DNA of 64,000 bases from Yoonia sp. BS5-3 (GTDB lineage Bacteria; Pseudomonadota; Alphaproteobacteria; Rhodobacterales; Rhodobacteraceae). This document shows, one piece after another, positions 25,863 to 37,288 of the stretch. Each line of letters begins with the position of its first letter. Positions within the stretch are counted from its first letter, which is position 1. The stretch is taken from the NCBI RefSeq assembly GCF_038069655.2, contig NZ_CP150951.2, positions 1,514,001 to 1,578,000 of the forward strand. The letters run 5' to 3'. The notes beneath the pieces were generated by a model, which worked only from the letters and a program-made list of their open reading frames with translations, searched no databases and was not told the DNA's origin. The position numbers and the translations under genes were made by a program.

Positions 25863-26831
25863 CTAACTGGCCCGTAATGTCTGGCCGGATGTTTGTTGCG
25901 CCAAGAACCATTCATAGGTGGATGCGATCCCAGCGCGTAAATTGATTTTGGGTGTCCACCCTAGCCGATTGATGGTGCTCGTATCTAGCAGTTTACGCGG
26001 TGTGCCATCGGGTTTTGACGTATCACAGCGGATTTCCCCCTGAAATCCAACTGTTTCGGCGATCAGTTCCGCCAGCTCTCGGATCGCGATATCTTCGCCG
26101 GTTCCGATATTGATGTGGCTTTGCATCGGCTCGGTGTGGTTTTCATACGCGTCGCCTGGCAATCCCATGACAAAGACCGAAGCCGCAGCCATATCATCGA
26201 CATGCAGAAACTCGCGCCGGGGTGTCCCGGTGCCCCACAGGGTGACATGATCCAATCCTTGCCGGGCCGCATCGTGAAAACGCCGCATCAAGGCTGGCAG
26301 TACATGCGCGTTTTCCAAATGGAAGTTATCGCCCGGCCCGTAAAGATTGGTCGGCATAATAGACCGATAATCGGTGCCGTATTGCCGGTTATAGCTTTCG
26401 CAAAGCTTGATCGCGGCGATCTTGGCGATGGCGTAGGGCTCATTGGTGGGCTCAAGCGTGCCGGTCAAAAGCGCGTCTTCGGTGATCGGCTGCGCAGCGT
26501 CGCGCGGATAGATACATGATGATCCCAATTGCAGCAGTTTCTGTACGCCCGCCGCATAGGCCGACGTGATCACATTGGTTGCGATCATCAGGTTTTCGGC
26601 GATGAAACTGGCTGGATAGGTATTATTGGCCATGATCCCGCCGACCCTGGCCGCGGCCAAAATGACCTGATCTGGCTTTTGATCCTGCATGAACTCATGC
26701 ACGGCGGCTTGGTTCGTCAGGTCAAGCTCAGCCCGCGTCGCGGTAAGAAGCGTCACGCGATCATCGGTCTGTAGCTGCCGCAAAATCGCGCCGCCCACCA
26801 TGCCGTTATGCCCTGCAACGAAGATACGCAT
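25863..26831 (-). CDS. fcl: GDP-L-fucose synthase
   Basis: The 322-residue protein is an extended short-chain dehydrogenase: [46 protein letters not shown] and [20 protein letters not shown] with the Tyr-x3-Lys pair. These are signatures of the epimerase-reductase that turns GDP-4-keto-6-deoxymannose into GDP-L-fucose. It lies 3 bases after gmd, its pathway partner. Confidence 0.96.
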   Translation of the reverse strand: MRIFVAGHNGMVGGAILRQLQTDDRVTLLTATRAELDLTNQAAVHEFMQDQKPDQVILAAARVGGIMANNTYPASFIAENLMIATNVITSAYAAGVQKLLQLGSSCIYPRDAAQPITEDALLTGTLEPTNEPYAIAKIAAIKLCESYNRQYGTDYRSIMPTNLYGPGDNFHLENAHVLPALMRRFHDAARQGLDHVTLWGTGTPRREFLHVDDMAAASVFVMGLPGDAYENHTEPMQSHINIGTGEDIAIRELAELIAETVGFQGEIRCDTSKPDGTPRKLLDTSTINRLGWTPKINLRAGIASTYEWFLAQQTSGQTLRAS

Positions 26832-26834
26832 CAG

Positions 26835-27956
26835 CTATGCCTCGATTGAAATCGGTTGACTCATCCCATGTTCTTTCAACAGGGCCTGGCGCTGGGCGGC
26901 TTGTAGATCGGTGGCGACCATTTCGGCACACATCTCTTGCGCGGTAATCTCTGGGGTCCAGCCGAGCTCTTTCTTGGCTTTTGTCGGATCGCCCAGCAAT
27001 GTTTCCACCTCTGCGGGCCGGAAATAGCGCGGATCGATCCGCATCACTACATCGCCCGGTTTGACCGCTGGCGCAAGATTGCCATTTACATGCGCGACGG
27101 TTGCGATTTCATCAACGCCGCTGCCGCTGAATTCCAGGGTCATTCCCAGCTCAGCCGCTGACCATATGATGAAATCCCGCACTGAATGCTGTTTACCCGT
27201 GGCAATCACATAATCATCCGGCCTGTCTTGTTGGAGCATCATCCATTGCATACGCACATAATCCTTGGCGTGCCCCCAATCGCGCAGGGCATCGATGTTG
27301 CCCATGTAAAGACAGTCTTCAAGCCCCATGGCGATATGGGCAAGCCCGCGGGTGATCTTGCGGGTCACAAAGGTTTCGCCCCGCCGGGGGCTTTCATGAT
27401 TAAACAAGATGCCGTTGCAGGCATACATTCCATAGGCTTCCCGATGATTCACGCAGGTCCAAAACGCATATAGTTTAGCGACGGCATAGGGGCTGCGTGG
27501 ATGAAACGGGGTTGTTTCGGTCTGCGGCGTTTCTTGTACCAGTCCGTAAAGTTCCGAAGTTGAGGCCTGATAAAACCGCGTCTTGTCATGCAGCTTCAGA
27601 AAGCGGATCGCCTCAAGCAGCCGCAACGTTCCGAGCGCGTCCACATCTGCGGTGTATTCAGGGGCTTCAAAGCTAACCGCCACATGCGACTGAGCGCCAA
27701 GATTATAGACTTCATCGGGCGCGACATCGGCCAGGATACGCGTCAGGTTCGACGCATCGCCAAGATCACCATAATGCAGAACAAACCGGGCGTTGTCGGT
27801 TTGCGGGTCTTCATAGATGTGATCGACCCGGTCGGTATTGAAAAGTGAGGCGCGCCGCTTGATCCCGTGTACCTCATACCCTTTCTCCAGCAAAAGTTCC
27901 GCCAGATAAGAGCCGTCTTGCCCGGTCACACCTGTGATTAACGCCCGTTTTGTCAT
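26835..27956 (-). CDS. gmd: GDP-mannose 4,6-dehydratase
   Basis: The 373-residue protein has [20 protein letters not shown] and [38 protein letters not shown] and [10 protein letters not shown]. It makes the 4-keto-6-deoxy intermediate from GDP-mannose, the first step to GDP-L-fucose. It heads the gmd-fcl-manC operon. Fucose is a likely component of the exopolysaccharide or LPS. Confidence 0.97.
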   Translation of the reverse strand: MTKRALITGVTGQDGSYLAELLLEKGYEVHGIKRRASLFNTDRVDHIYEDPQTDNARFVLHYGDLGDASNLTRILADVAPDEVYNLGAQSHVAVSFEAPEYTADVDALGTLRLLEAIRFLKLHDKTRFYQASTSELYGLVQETPQTETTPFHPRSPYAVAKLYAFWTCVNHREAYGMYACNGILFNHESPRRGETFVTRKITRGLAHIAMGLEDCLYMGNIDALRDWGHAKDYVRMQWMMLQQDRPDDYVIATGKQHSVRDFIIWSAAELGMTLEFSGSGVDEIATVAHVNGNLAPAVKPGDVVMRIDPRYFRPAEVETLLGDPTKAKKELGWTPEITAQEMCAEMVATDLQAAQRQALLKEHGMSQPISIEA

Positions 27957-28137
27957 GCAACCCCTCGCTGTTTCGCTTCTTATGCCACCGAATTAACGTT
28001 TTGGACACCTTCCGTCGGTGTTCGTGCCGTCGAAACCTTTACGTTGTATTAACCATCGTGCGGTGATTGAAGGGATCGTTGAGTTTGATGGCGAAATACT
28101 GCGCGCGATTTCATTTTTCGCGGAAGGTGCCATTCCC

Positions 28138-28899
28138 ATGTCAGACCAAACCCCCAATCTGTCCATGCCCTATATCATGCCGTCGCAGGCCCAAAAGCAC
28201 GTGACTCATAATGAGGCGATCGAGCTGCTTGATATGATCGTGCAGCTGACCTTCGAATCTGCCGATCTGACCACACCCCCAGCGAGCCCCGCCGAAGGAC
28301 AAGCCTGGGCCGTCAGCGCAGGCGCAACGGGTGATTGGGCCGGGCAGGACGGCCAGATTGCAGCTTGGCGCGGCGGCGGTTGGCTGTTTGTTGCGCCGCA
28401 AGATGGCTGGCGCGCCTGGGTGCGCGATGTGGCTGAAATTCAGGCCTTTACGGGCGGGGCTTGGGTCACGCAGGGCGAGGAAGACTTTCAGAACCTGCCC
28501 AGCGTCGGCATCAACGCGACCGCCGACGCGACCAACCGGCTCAGCGTGAATGCCCCCGCGACCTTGCTGAATAATGATGGGGCTGGCCATCAGGTTAAGA
28601 TCAACAAGGCCACGGCGGCTGATACGGCGTCGCTTCTTTATCAAAGTGGCTTTTCAGGCCGGGCCGAAATGGGGCTGGCAGGCAATGATGATTTCAGCAT
28701 CAAGGTCTCGGCAGATGGGTCAGCCTGGTTTACGGGCGTGACTGTGGCTGCGGCCACAGGGCATGTGCAGATTGATCAGGTTTTGCATCTCAATCCGACG
28801 GCTGCCCCCGCAAGCCCTGCCGCCGGAGATGTCTATTTTGATGCGACCGCTGCAAAGTTGCGTTGTTATGATGGCACCGCCTGGCAGGATTTGTTCTAG
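28138..28899 (+). CDS. DUF2793 domain protein
   Basis: The 253-residue protein from ATG 28138 begins MSDQTPNLSMPYIMPSQAQKHV with THNEAIELLDMIVQL, the DUF2793 signature. Its C-terminus has APASPAAGDVYFDATAAKLRC and YDGTAWQDLF, a short beta module also seen in tail-fibre-like proteins. DUF2793 is known mainly from alphaproteobacterial phage-like and gene-transfer-agent contexts; here it stands alone beside the fucose genes. GGAAGG lies upstream; an in-frame extension to 28018 has no support. The last 4 bases overlap the convergent LysR gene. Confidence 0.8.
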   Translation: MSDQTPNLSMPYIMPSQAQKHVTHNEAIELLDMIVQLTFESADLTTPPASPAEGQAWAVSAGATGDWAGQDGQIAAWRGGGWLFVAPQDGWRAWVRDVAEIQAFTGGAWVTQGEEDFQNLPSVGINATADATNRLSVNAPATLLNNDGAGHQVKINKATAADTASLLYQSGFSGRAEMGLAGNDDFSIKVSADGSAWFTGVTVAAATGHVQIDQVLHLNPTAAPASPAAGDVYFDATAAKLRCYDGTAWQDLF

Positions 28900-29771
28900 C
28901 CCTGAGCGTTTTTTAGCAGCCATGATTTAAGGATCTTGGCCCGCTCGGACAGGATGCCGGGACGATGGATGATGTAATAGCCCAGCTCTTCATGCTGGGC
29001 GCGCATCAGCGCCACAAGCCGTCCGGTAGCCAGGTCATCTTCAATCAGCGCGCCGGCAATCACCGCGACACCGCCCCCGGCGCGCGCACCCGCCAAAAGC
29101 ATGCTGCCGGTTGCGACCGTGTTGGCCTGACAGCAGGCCATATCGAACCCCGATTCTGTCACCCATTTCTGTGCTTCACTGTCCTTGGACGTAAACAGCC
29201 AAGGCAGGTCGTAAAGATCACTGAGCGCCTTGATCGTTCTGCCTTTGACCAGATCCGGGGCGGCGACAACGGTATAGTTTGCAGCAACAAGATGGGTTGC
29301 CGTAACATCCGGCCAATCCCCCCGGCCATAACGGATCGCCATATCGAATCCATCCCGGCGAAGATCAACCAGATCCATACTGGGACTGACCGACAGTGAG
29401 AATCCGGGATGTTCGGCCCAGAATCGGGTCAAGCGGGGCATCAGCCAATTGTCGGCAAAGCTGGGTGTCACAGAAACCGAAAGAGGGCGCGCATCAACGT
29501 CCTCGTTGATTGCCTTGACCCCTTCCACAATTTGGCGAAAGCCTGCGGAAAGCTCAGCGGCGAGGGCCGCGCCGGTTTCCGTTGGCTTCATCGCACGTCC
29601 GTCTCGCAGCATCAGAATCGTGTCCAAATGCGCCTCAACCGCGCGTACATGCTGCGCAATGGCGGCATGTGTGACGTTCAATTCCTGCGCGGCGGCGGAA
29701 TATGAGCCGGTCCTGGCGGCAACCTCAAAAGCGCGCAAAGCGGCTAGCGATGGGATATCACGCCAGTTCAT
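28896..29771 (-). CDS. LysR-family transcriptional regulator
   Basis: The 291-residue protein has the N-terminal winged helix typical of GcvA-like LysR proteins: IPSLAALRAFEVAARTGSYS, AAAQELNVTHAAIAQHVRAV, ending near residue 62. The effector domain follows (LSVSVTPSFADNWLMPRL, GFDMAIRYGRGDW). The target is unknown. It is divergent from the small gene at 29868, a usual arrangement for a LysR regulator and its target. Confidence 0.93.
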   Translation of the reverse strand: MNWRDIPSLAALRAFEVAARTGSYSAAAQELNVTHAAIAQHVRAVEAHLDTILMLRDGRAMKPTETGAALAAELSAGFRQIVEGVKAINEDVDARPLSVSVTPSFADNWLMPRLTRFWAEHPGFSLSVSPSMDLVDLRRDGFDMAIRYGRGDWPDVTATHLVAANYTVVAAPDLVKGRTIKALSDLYDLPWLFTSKDSEAQKWVTESGFDMACCQANTVATGSMLLAGARAGGGVAVIAGALIEDDLATGRLVALMRAQHEELGYYIIHRPGILSERAKILKSWLLKNAQG

Positions 29772-29867
29772 ATGATAGTTCAGCTAACATATATAAAATC
29801 ATACAAACTCGCATCGGCGCATCAAGTGCTTTAATTTCTTTTCATCAGCATCGAGAAAGGAAAAGCC

Positions 29868-30032
29868 ATGCTAACAATACTCGCAGACGCATTTGTACGC
29901 AGCAAGGGACCGAAAGACTGGGATGCGCCCGATCATTGGACATCGGGCAACCCACGTCGCGGGCCAAGCAATCATGAGCGTGAGGCGGCATATTGGCGCA
30001 GACGGGCGCATCGTGACGTGGGGCTTTGGTAG
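29868..30032 (+). CDS. 54-residue conserved-looking small protein
   Basis: ATG 29868 is preceded by GAAAGGAAAAG, and the frame runs 54 codons to TAG. The product starts MLTILADAFVRSKGPKDWDAP and ends in a basic/aromatic tail (EAAYWRRRAHRDVGLW). A strong terminator follows 26 bases later, so the transcript is a discrete short mRNA. It is divergent from the LysR regulator and may be its target. No family recognised. Confidence 0.6.
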   Translation: MLTILADAFVRSKGPKDWDAPDHWTSGNPRRGPSNHEREAAYWRRRAHRDVGLW

Positions 30033-30058
30033 GCGCTGTGACAACGATTCGACCGCTG

Positions 30059-30093
30059 AGGCGCGCGATCTGGAAATGATCGCGCGCCTTTTT
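30059..30093 (+). terminator. Rho-independent terminator
   Basis: AGGCGCGCGATC and GATCGCGCGCCT form a perfect 12-bp stem with a 7-base loop, followed by TTTTC. It closes the small gene at 29868. The remaining stretch to 30346 is the leader of the ATP synthase operon; it shows no gene. Confidence 0.9.
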
Positions 30094-30346
30094 CTATTAT
30101 TTATGCACATGACACATTTTTCTGATCCGATTTAGGTAAATAAGGTGGCCAAACCGGCCCCCTGTACCATATGCGGGTTATCGCAGCGGATTCTTCTTGC
30201 AGAGTGCTTGCGGCATAATACCACCTCTGCTACATCCGCCGAGATTTTTAGCTCTTGTTAACGCGGGAGCAAAACAACTTGTCCATTCGCTGCCCCACGG
30301 ACGAGGGGTGTCGCGGGTCTGGACCAAAGACATCGGAAGGCGACAC

Positions 30347-30907
30347 GTGTCCGAAACAGCTGGTATTTCAACAGGCATCGCTGCGCGTTATGCGACTGCC
30401 GTGTTCGACCTCGCCAAGGAAGGCAAGGCGATCAAATCCCTTGAAACAGATGTTGCTGCGCTTGATGCGGCAATGACCGACAGTGCCGATCTGCGCACTT
30501 TGCTGACTTCACCGCTTTACAGCCGGGACGAACAGTCAGCTGCGATCACAGCGATCGCGAAGAAAATGAAGCTATCAGACACCACAAGCAACGTACTGGC
30601 CCTGCTTGCTGCAAAGCGCCGCTTGTTTGTGTTGCCACAGCTTCTGAACGTGCTTGAAGGCATGTTGGCTGATGAACGCGGCGAAGTGACTGCCGAAGTC
30701 ACGACGGCCAAGAAATTGACCAAAGCGCAAGCCGAGAAGCTAGCCAAAACACTCAAAGCCCAAGTGGGCAAATCTGTCACCATCAAAGAAACCGTCGATG
30801 CATCAATCATTGGCGGTCTTATTGTTAAAGTGGGCTCAAAGATGATCGACACGTCGATCGCCTCCAAGCTCAACGCACTCCAGAACACTATGAAAGAGGT
30901 CGGATAA
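30347..30907 (+). CDS. atpH: F1 ATP synthase delta subunit
   Basis: The 186-residue protein starts at GTG 30347, 6 bases after GGAAGG, giving SETAGISTGIAARYATAVFD. It contains TLLTSPLYSRDEQ, LLAAKRRLFVLPQLL and the C-terminal IIGGLIVKVGSKMIDTSI of the delta subunit, which links F1 to the peripheral stalk. A frame extension to 30197 is rejected because it would remove the ribosome site. First gene of atpHAGDC, as usual in alphaproteobacteria with a separate F0 operon. Confidence 0.95.
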   Translation: MSETAGISTGIAARYATAVFDLAKEGKAIKSLETDVAALDAAMTDSADLRTLLTSPLYSRDEQSAAITAIAKKMKLSDTTSNVLALLAAKRRLFVLPQLLNVLEGMLADERGEVTAEVTTAKKLTKAQAEKLAKTLKAQVGKSVTIKETVDASIIGGLIVKVGSKMIDTSIASKLNALQNTMKEVG

Positions 30908-32443
30908 ATGGCGATCCAAGCGTCTGAAATCTCTGCGATCCTGAAGGACCAGATCAAAAACTTCGGTCAGGAAGCCGAAGTGGCCGAGGTTGGCCGGGTA
31001 CTGAGCGTCGGCGACGGTATCGCCCGCGTTTACGGCCTGGACAATGTGCAGGCCGGTGAAATGGTCGAATTCCCAGGCGGTATCCGCGGGATGGCTTTGA
31101 ACCTGGAAGCTGACAACGTCGGTGTTGTTATCTTTGGTTCCGACCGTGACATTAAAGAAGGCGACACCGTTAAGCGCACCAAGTCCATCGTTGACGTGCC
31201 TGTCGGTGACGAACTGCTGGGCCGCGTTGTTGACGGTCTGGGCAATCCGCTGGACGGCAAAGGTCCGATCAAGACGAAAAGCCGCGCCGTTGCAGACAGC
31301 AAGGCCCCTGGCATCATCCCCCGTAAATCGGTGCACGAGCCGATGGCGACCGGCCTGAAATCCGTTGACGCGATGATCCCAATCGGCCGTGGCCAGCGTG
31401 AGCTGATCATTGGTGACCGCCAGACAGGTAAAACTGCTGTGGCGCTAGATACGATCCTGAACCAGAAATCCTACAACGATGCTGCTGAAAACGAGTATGA
31501 CAAGCTCTACTGCGTTTACGTGGCTGTTGGGCAAAAGCGCTCGACCGTTGCGCAGCTGGTGAAAAAGCTCGAAGAATCCGGCGCGATTGAATATTCGATC
31601 GTTGTGGCGGCGACGGCCTCTGACCCAGCACCGATGCAGTTCCTTGCCCCTTATGCGGCGACTGCGATGGCTGAGCACTTCCGCGATAACGGCCGTCACG
31701 CGCTGATCATCTATGATGACCTGTCCAAGCAGGCTGTGTCTTATCGTCAGATGTCCTTGCTGCTGCGCCGCCCACCAGGGCGTGAAGCTTACCCAGGTGA
31801 CGTTTTCTACCTGCACTCTCGTCTGCTGGAGCGTTCGGCCAAGCTGAACGAAGACAATGGCGCAGGGTCTTTGACCGCGCTGCCGATCATCGAAACCCAA
31901 GGTGGTGACGTGTCGGCCTTTATTCCGACAAACGTGATCTCTATTACCGATGGTCAGATCTTCCTGGAAACGGAACTGTTCTACCAGGGTATCCGCCCTG
32001 CGGTGAACACCGGTCTGTCGGTGTCGCGGGTTGGGTCAGCTGCCCAGACCAATTCGATGAAATCTGTTGCGGGTCCAGTGAAGCTGGAACTGGCGCAGTA
32101 CCGCGAAATGGCCGCCTTTGCGCAGTTCGGTTCCGATCTGGACGCCGCGACACAGGCCCTGCTGAACCGCGGTGCGCGCCTGACCGAGCTGATGAAACAG
32201 CCTCAGTACGCACCACTGACCAACGCAGAAATCGTCTGCGTGATCTATGCGGGCACCAAAGGCTATCTGGACAACGTCGACGTCAAAGACGTGGGCCGGT
32301 TCGAAGCTGGTCTGCTGAAACATCTGCGGACAAACGCCTCTGACGTGCTGGACTTCATCACGAAGGAAGATCCAAAGATCAAAGGTGAAGCCGAAGACAA
32401 GATCAAAGCCGCTTTGGACGCATTCGCCAAAGACTTCGCCTGA
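30908..32443 (+). CDS. atpA: F1 ATP synthase alpha subunit
   Basis: The 511-residue protein contains the Walker [14 protein letters not shown] (about residues 170-182) and the alpha-subunit signature [14 protein letters not shown]. The N-terminus ([17 protein letters not shown]) and length are normal. It begins directly after the atpH stop. Confidence 0.98.
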   Translation: MAIQASEISAILKDQIKNFGQEAEVAEVGRVLSVGDGIARVYGLDNVQAGEMVEFPGGIRGMALNLEADNVGVVIFGSDRDIKEGDTVKRTKSIVDVPVGDELLGRVVDGLGNPLDGKGPIKTKSRAVADSKAPGIIPRKSVHEPMATGLKSVDAMIPIGRGQRELIIGDRQTGKTAVALDTILNQKSYNDAAENEYDKLYCVYVAVGQKRSTVAQLVKKLEESGAIEYSIVVAATASDPAPMQFLAPYAATAMAEHFRDNGRHALIIYDDLSKQAVSYRQMSLLLRRPPGREAYPGDVFYLHSRLLERSAKLNEDNGAGSLTALPIIETQGGDVSAFIPTNVISITDGQIFLETELFYQGIRPAVNTGLSVSRVGSAAQTNSMKSVAGPVKLELAQYREMAAFAQFGSDLDAATQALLNRGARLTELMKQPQYAPLTNAEIVCVIYAGTKGYLDNVDVKDVGRFEAGLLKHLRTNASDVLDFITKEDPKIKGEAEDKIKAALDAFAKDFA

Positions 32444-32465
32444 GTTCCGGACATAGGAGACCCTT

Positions 32466-33338
32466 ATGCCCAGTCTTAAGGACCTAAAAAACAGGATCGA
32501 AAGCGTGAAATCCACGCGGAAGATCACAAAGGCCATGCAGATGGTCGCGGCCGCAAAACTGCGCCGCGCCCAGGATGCAGCCGAGGCGTCACGCCCCTAC
32601 ACAGAACGGTTTAACGCCGTGATGGCAGGGCTGGCCGCATCGGTTGGCGGATCAGATACGGCACCTAAATTGCTGTCCGGTACGGGCAGCGATCAGGTGC
32701 AATTGCTGATCGTAATGACAGCCGAACGGGGCCTCTGCGGGGGCTTTAACGGCAACATTGCCAAGCTGGCGCGCAGCCATGCGCAAAAGCTGATTGCCGA
32801 AGGCAAGACCGTGAAAATCGTGACCGTCGGCAAAAAAGGCCGCGACGCGATCAAACGCGATTTGGGTGAATATTTCATCGACCACGTCGACCTGACCGAG
32901 GTCAAGCGCGTGGGCTATGTGAACGCTCAAGATATCGCCAAAGCGGTTCTGGCCCGGTTCGATGCGGGTGAATTCGATGTCGCGACGATCTTCTTTGCGC
33001 GTTTCGAAAATGTTGTGACCCAGCACCCGACCGCGCAACAGATCATCCCAGCCCAGTTCGAAGCGGCCGAGGACACAGAAGCGACCTTGTACGACTACGA
33101 ACCTGGCGAGGAAGAGATCCTGGCAGACCTTCTGCCACGGGGCGTGGCCACGGCGATCTTTAGTGCTTTGCTGGAAAACGCCGCCTCAGAACAAGGCGCC
33201 CGCCAGTCCGCCATGGACAACGCGACGCGCAACGCTGGCGACATGATCGACAAGCTGACAATCGAGTTCAACCGCTCGCGTCAGGCTGTGATCACCAACG
33301 AGCTGATTGAAATTATTTCGGGCGCGGAAGCGCTCTAG
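32466..33338 (+). CDS. atpG: F1 ATP synthase gamma subunit
   Basis: The 290-residue protein begins [20 protein letters not shown] with [15 protein letters not shown]. It ends [22 protein letters not shown], the two halves of the central-stalk coiled coil. [16 protein letters not shown] [14 protein letters not shown] is present. AGGAGA precedes the ATG. Confidence 0.98.
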   Translation: MPSLKDLKNRIESVKSTRKITKAMQMVAAAKLRRAQDAAEASRPYTERFNAVMAGLAASVGGSDTAPKLLSGTGSDQVQLLIVMTAERGLCGGFNGNIAKLARSHAQKLIAEGKTVKIVTVGKKGRDAIKRDLGEYFIDHVDLTEVKRVGYVNAQDIAKAVLARFDAGEFDVATIFFARFENVVTQHPTAQQIIPAQFEAAEDTEATLYDYEPGEEEILADLLPRGVATAIFSALLENAASEQGARQSAMDNATRNAGDMIDKLTIEFNRSRQAVITNELIEIISGAEAL

Positions 33339-33355
33339 GACCCGGAGAAACTTAA

Positions 33356-34780
<1,425 letters not shown>

Positions 34781-34790
34781 GCGGATCGCG

Positions 34791-34855
34791 CCCCGGACTT
34801 GATCCGGGGCCTCCGCCCCGCACTCGACCAAGAGGTCCCGGGTCAAGCCCGGGAC
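34791..34855. repeat. BIME-like pair of palindromes between atpD and atpC
   Basis: Two hairpins lie in the 93-base atpD-atpC gap: CCCCGGA-CTTGA-TCCGGGG at 34791-34809 and GTCCCGGG-TCAAG-CCCGGGAC at 34835-34855. Their loops, CTTGA and TCAAG, are reverse complements, so the two are inverted copies of one REP-like unit. Neither has a T-tract. They could affect mRNA processing and lower atpC output relative to atpD. Confidence 0.7.
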
Positions 34856-34873
34856 GCGTGAAGGAAAACAGAT

Positions 34874-35299
34874 ATGGCAAACCTACAATTCGATCTGGTC
34901 TCGCCCGAACGCCGCCTGGCGTCGGTCGAGGCGACCGAGGTTCAGATCCCCGGCGCAGATGGCGATATGACAGCCATGGCAAATCACGCGCCGACCATTA
35001 CCACATTGCGCCCCGGCGTTCTGACGGTGGTCCATGGTGGCGGGTCTGACCAATATATCGTGTCCGGTGGATTCGCCGAAATCACGGCTGCGGGTGTTTC
35101 GGTTCTGGCCGAACAGGCGTTGCCCAAGGCTGAAGTCACCCAAGAGGTCTATGATCAGATGATCGCTGACGCTAAGGCTGCGTACGGCCGCGCGCAAGAG
35201 ACCTTTAAGAATGAGCCTGGCCCGGTTGATGACGCAGCAAAGCTGCTGTCGGATATGGTGGCCATTGGCGGTACGATTGGTCTGTCGACAAAGAACTAA
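34874..35299 (+). CDS. atpC: F1 ATP synthase epsilon subunit
   Basis: The 141-residue protein has the N-terminal beta sandwich ([40 protein letters not shown]). A C-terminal helical part follows, with [27 protein letters not shown] precedes ATG 34874. The last gene of the operon, followed by a terminator. Confidence 0.96.
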   Translation: MANLQFDLVSPERRLASVEATEVQIPGADGDMTAMANHAPTITTLRPGVLTVVHGGGSDQYIVSGGFAEITAAGVSVLAEQALPKAEVTQEVYDQMIADAKAAYGRAQETFKNEPGPVDDAAKLLSDMVAIGGTIGLSTKN

Positions 35300-35326
35300 T
35301 CGCCTCTGCGCGATCTTTTCGAAAAG

Positions 35327-35350
35327 CCCCGGCATCGTCCGGGGTTTTTT
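35327..35350 (+). terminator. Terminator of the ATP synthase operon
   Basis: CCCCGG-CATCGT-CCGGGG is followed by TTTTTT, 28 bases after the atpC stop. The T-tract touches the stop codon of the convergent lipoprotein gene. Confidence 0.88.
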
Positions 35351-36065
35351 ATGGAACGGCGACGACCGAAACTGTAGCGATGCCAATTGTGGCGGCAGCC
35401 CCATCAATGGTTGCGTCAATATCGCCATGCACCCCGGTGTTACTACCAAGCGCATAAAGCCCATCAGCGTTCGTACCATTGAAGCCGCCGACCAGATTTC
35501 CATCCACCGCAAACAGGTTCAGCCCGTTATCAAGCGTGCCCGAAATGTCGAAATCAACATCAGCACTGCCGTCGGTCCCGGCAAAGATATCGCCATTATC
35601 AATCGTGATCGTTCCCTCGTAATGGGCGACTTGTGTCGTGTCATATTCATCAATGGCGACGCCCATGAAATCTGTGGCCGACCCACTGAGCGTTGCACTG
35701 GCAAAGCTTGCTTGGACGGTCGCGGCGCCGATGACATTGGCAGACACTGTGGCGTTGCCGACAATCAGATTCATATATCCTTCATAGGTCACAGTACCGG
35801 TTGTTGGCAGCGGCGTTCCGCCACCCGCGACCGCGGCGCTGCGCACCGTTGGAAAATCCGTATTGACGATGTCGTAATAGGCCGCGCTTTCCGCGGCCGT
35901 GGCGACATTCAGATCACTGGGTAGATCAATCGGATCAGGATCCGTCCCGCCGCCACCGCCGCCGCCAATCGGGTCATCATCCCCCGCTGATGAACCGCCA
36001 CTGCAGCCTGAAACAGCCGATAAAGCCACGCCAAGAACGCCCGCATAGATTGGAAAATATGACAT
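35349..36065 (-). CDS. Surface-type lipoprotein of unknown function
   Basis: The 238-residue protein from ATG 36065 has a lipoprotein signal ending ALSAVSGC. A low-complexity spacer follows (GDDDPIGGGGGGGTDPDPID), then a beta-rich body of short strands (TVTYEGYMNLIVGNATVSAN, VDFDISGTLDNG, GDIDATIDGAAATIG). The Gly-rich tether and terminal strands resemble transferrin-binding-protein-like surface barrels, but the family is not certain. Another in-frame ATG lies three codons upstream. Confidence 0.7.
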   Translation of the reverse strand: MSYFPIYAGVLGVALSAVSGCSGGSSAGDDDPIGGGGGGGTDPDPIDLPSDLNVATAAESAAYYDIVNTDFPTVRSAAVAGGGTPLPTTGTVTYEGYMNLIVGNATVSANVIGAATVQASFASATLSGSATDFMGVAIDEYDTTQVAHYEGTITIDNGDIFAGTDGSADVDFDISGTLDNGLNLFAVDGNLVGGFNGTNADGLYALGSNTGVHGDIDATIDGAAATIGIATVSVVAVP

Positions 36066-36185
36066 TTCAGGCAACCAACTGTTTTCCGCGTTGGGTTAAT
36101 GAGTTATCAGGGAGTGGTTAATCAAAACTTATTTTGTAAGAGGTTACTCATTGGCTTTGGGGGCCTGAGGATAAACAAGATACGC

Positions 36186-36536
36186 ATGCGTAAATTAAAC
36201 AGTGGCATCGTTGGCATTGATCAGGGCGATGTCGTTCTGTTTTCTGATTTCGAAGATGATGGGCAGATGTGGCGCGGCGAGGGGCCGCGCATGTCGCGCG
36301 CGCCGGTCCGGTTTTCCGAACCCTTTGTAACCCCCCCTGTGGTTCAGGTGTCTATCTCGATGTGGGACATTTCGAACAACACCAACACCCGCGCCGACGT
36401 ACAGGCGGAAAACATCACGATTGAAGGTTTTGAGATCGTCTTTCGGACCTGGGCGGATACACAAGTCGCCCGGGTCAGGGTCGCCTGGACATCCTTCGGT
36501 GAGCTGCCAAATGACGACGGGTGGGAGCTGTACTAG
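36186..36536 (+). CDS. H-type lectin domain protein
   Basis: The 116-residue protein from ATG 36186 contains FSDFEDDGQMWRGEGPR, FSEPFVTPPVVQVSISMWDI and ENITIEGFEIVFRTWADTQVARVRVAWTSFG. These are the conserved strands of the H-type (discoidin/snail agglutinin) lectin fold, which binds N-acetylgalactosamine-like sugars. There is no signal peptide. The gene follows the ATP synthase operon in several Rhodobacteraceae as far as I recall. A longer frame to 36099 lacks support. Confidence 0.82.
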   Translation: MRKLNSGIVGIDQGDVVLFSDFEDDGQMWRGEGPRMSRAPVRFSEPFVTPPVVQVSISMWDISNNTNTRADVQAENITIEGFEIVFRTWADTQVARVRVAWTSFGELPNDDGWELY

Positions 36537-36651
36537 GCTCGCGAGTATCAATTAACTATTTGACAAAAAACTAATATTCGATGGAATTGCATTGAGACTG
36601 CGTGTTAACGTAAGGTAAGGCTCTAGTTCATTTGTTTACGAGGAGAATATC

Positions 36652-37263
36652 ATGCATCCATTTAAAATCATCGTACCCGCGATCTGCTGTCTGTTCGGCC
36701 ATTCTGCCGCTGCTGATGGGGTCTATTATGGCGGCGGACTTTTTTACACCGACGCAACTTCCCTTAACGAGCCGGACGGAACCGCAGAAAGCGCCGATAG
36801 TTATTTCGGTGTGAGCGGAACCGTCGGTTATCGGTGGGATCAGCCAACCTCGTTTTTCGGTGCCGAGGCGGATATAGATTTGCCAATTGGCAGCGATTTC
36901 GAAGCGAATGGCGCCAGTTGTGAGGACAGCGCGACTGACCCATATTATTGCACACATAACGCAACGATCCGCCTTCGCGGGCTCGCAGGCATACCTGTGG
37001 GTAACTTCGAAGGTTTCGCATCAGCTGGTTTCACTATTATGACGGGCGACGGTGCAGTCTCTCCTAATGAGCAAGATACAGGCGTAAATACCGGGTTTAC
37101 CGTCGGCGTCGGTCTGCAGCAAGATCTTGGCGGCAACACGCTGCGATATGAACTGATTTACGACAATGCCGAAAACACGACGACAAAACCGACAAATGGA
37201 ACTTTAGAATATGAACCCACTTTTGAGGCGCTGACTGCGAAAGTAACCTTCCTTTTTTATTGA
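36652..37263 (+). CDS. Outer-membrane beta-barrel protein
   Basis: The 203-residue protein has a signal peptide (MHPFKIIVPAICCLFGHSAAA) followed by DGVYYGGGLFYTD. Repeated amphipathic strands follow (YFGVSGTVGYRWD, FFGAEADIDLPIG, ATIRLRGLAGIPVG, FTVGVGLQQDLGG). It ends in VTFLFY, an aromatic barrel terminus. A single Cys pair (ASCEDSATDPYYC) may form a disulphide in a loop. GAGGAGAA precedes the start. It is related in plan to the barrel at 11050. Confidence 0.85.
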   Translation: MHPFKIIVPAICCLFGHSAAADGVYYGGGLFYTDATSLNEPDGTAESADSYFGVSGTVGYRWDQPTSFFGAEADIDLPIGSDFEANGASCEDSATDPYYCTHNATIRLRGLAGIPVGNFEGFASAGFTIMTGDGAVSPNEQDTGVNTGFTVGVGLQQDLGGNTLRYELIYDNAENTTTKPTNGTLEYEPTFEALTAKVTFLFY

Positions 37264-37288
37264 CCGCGATTGTTATGCGGTCGGGGGC

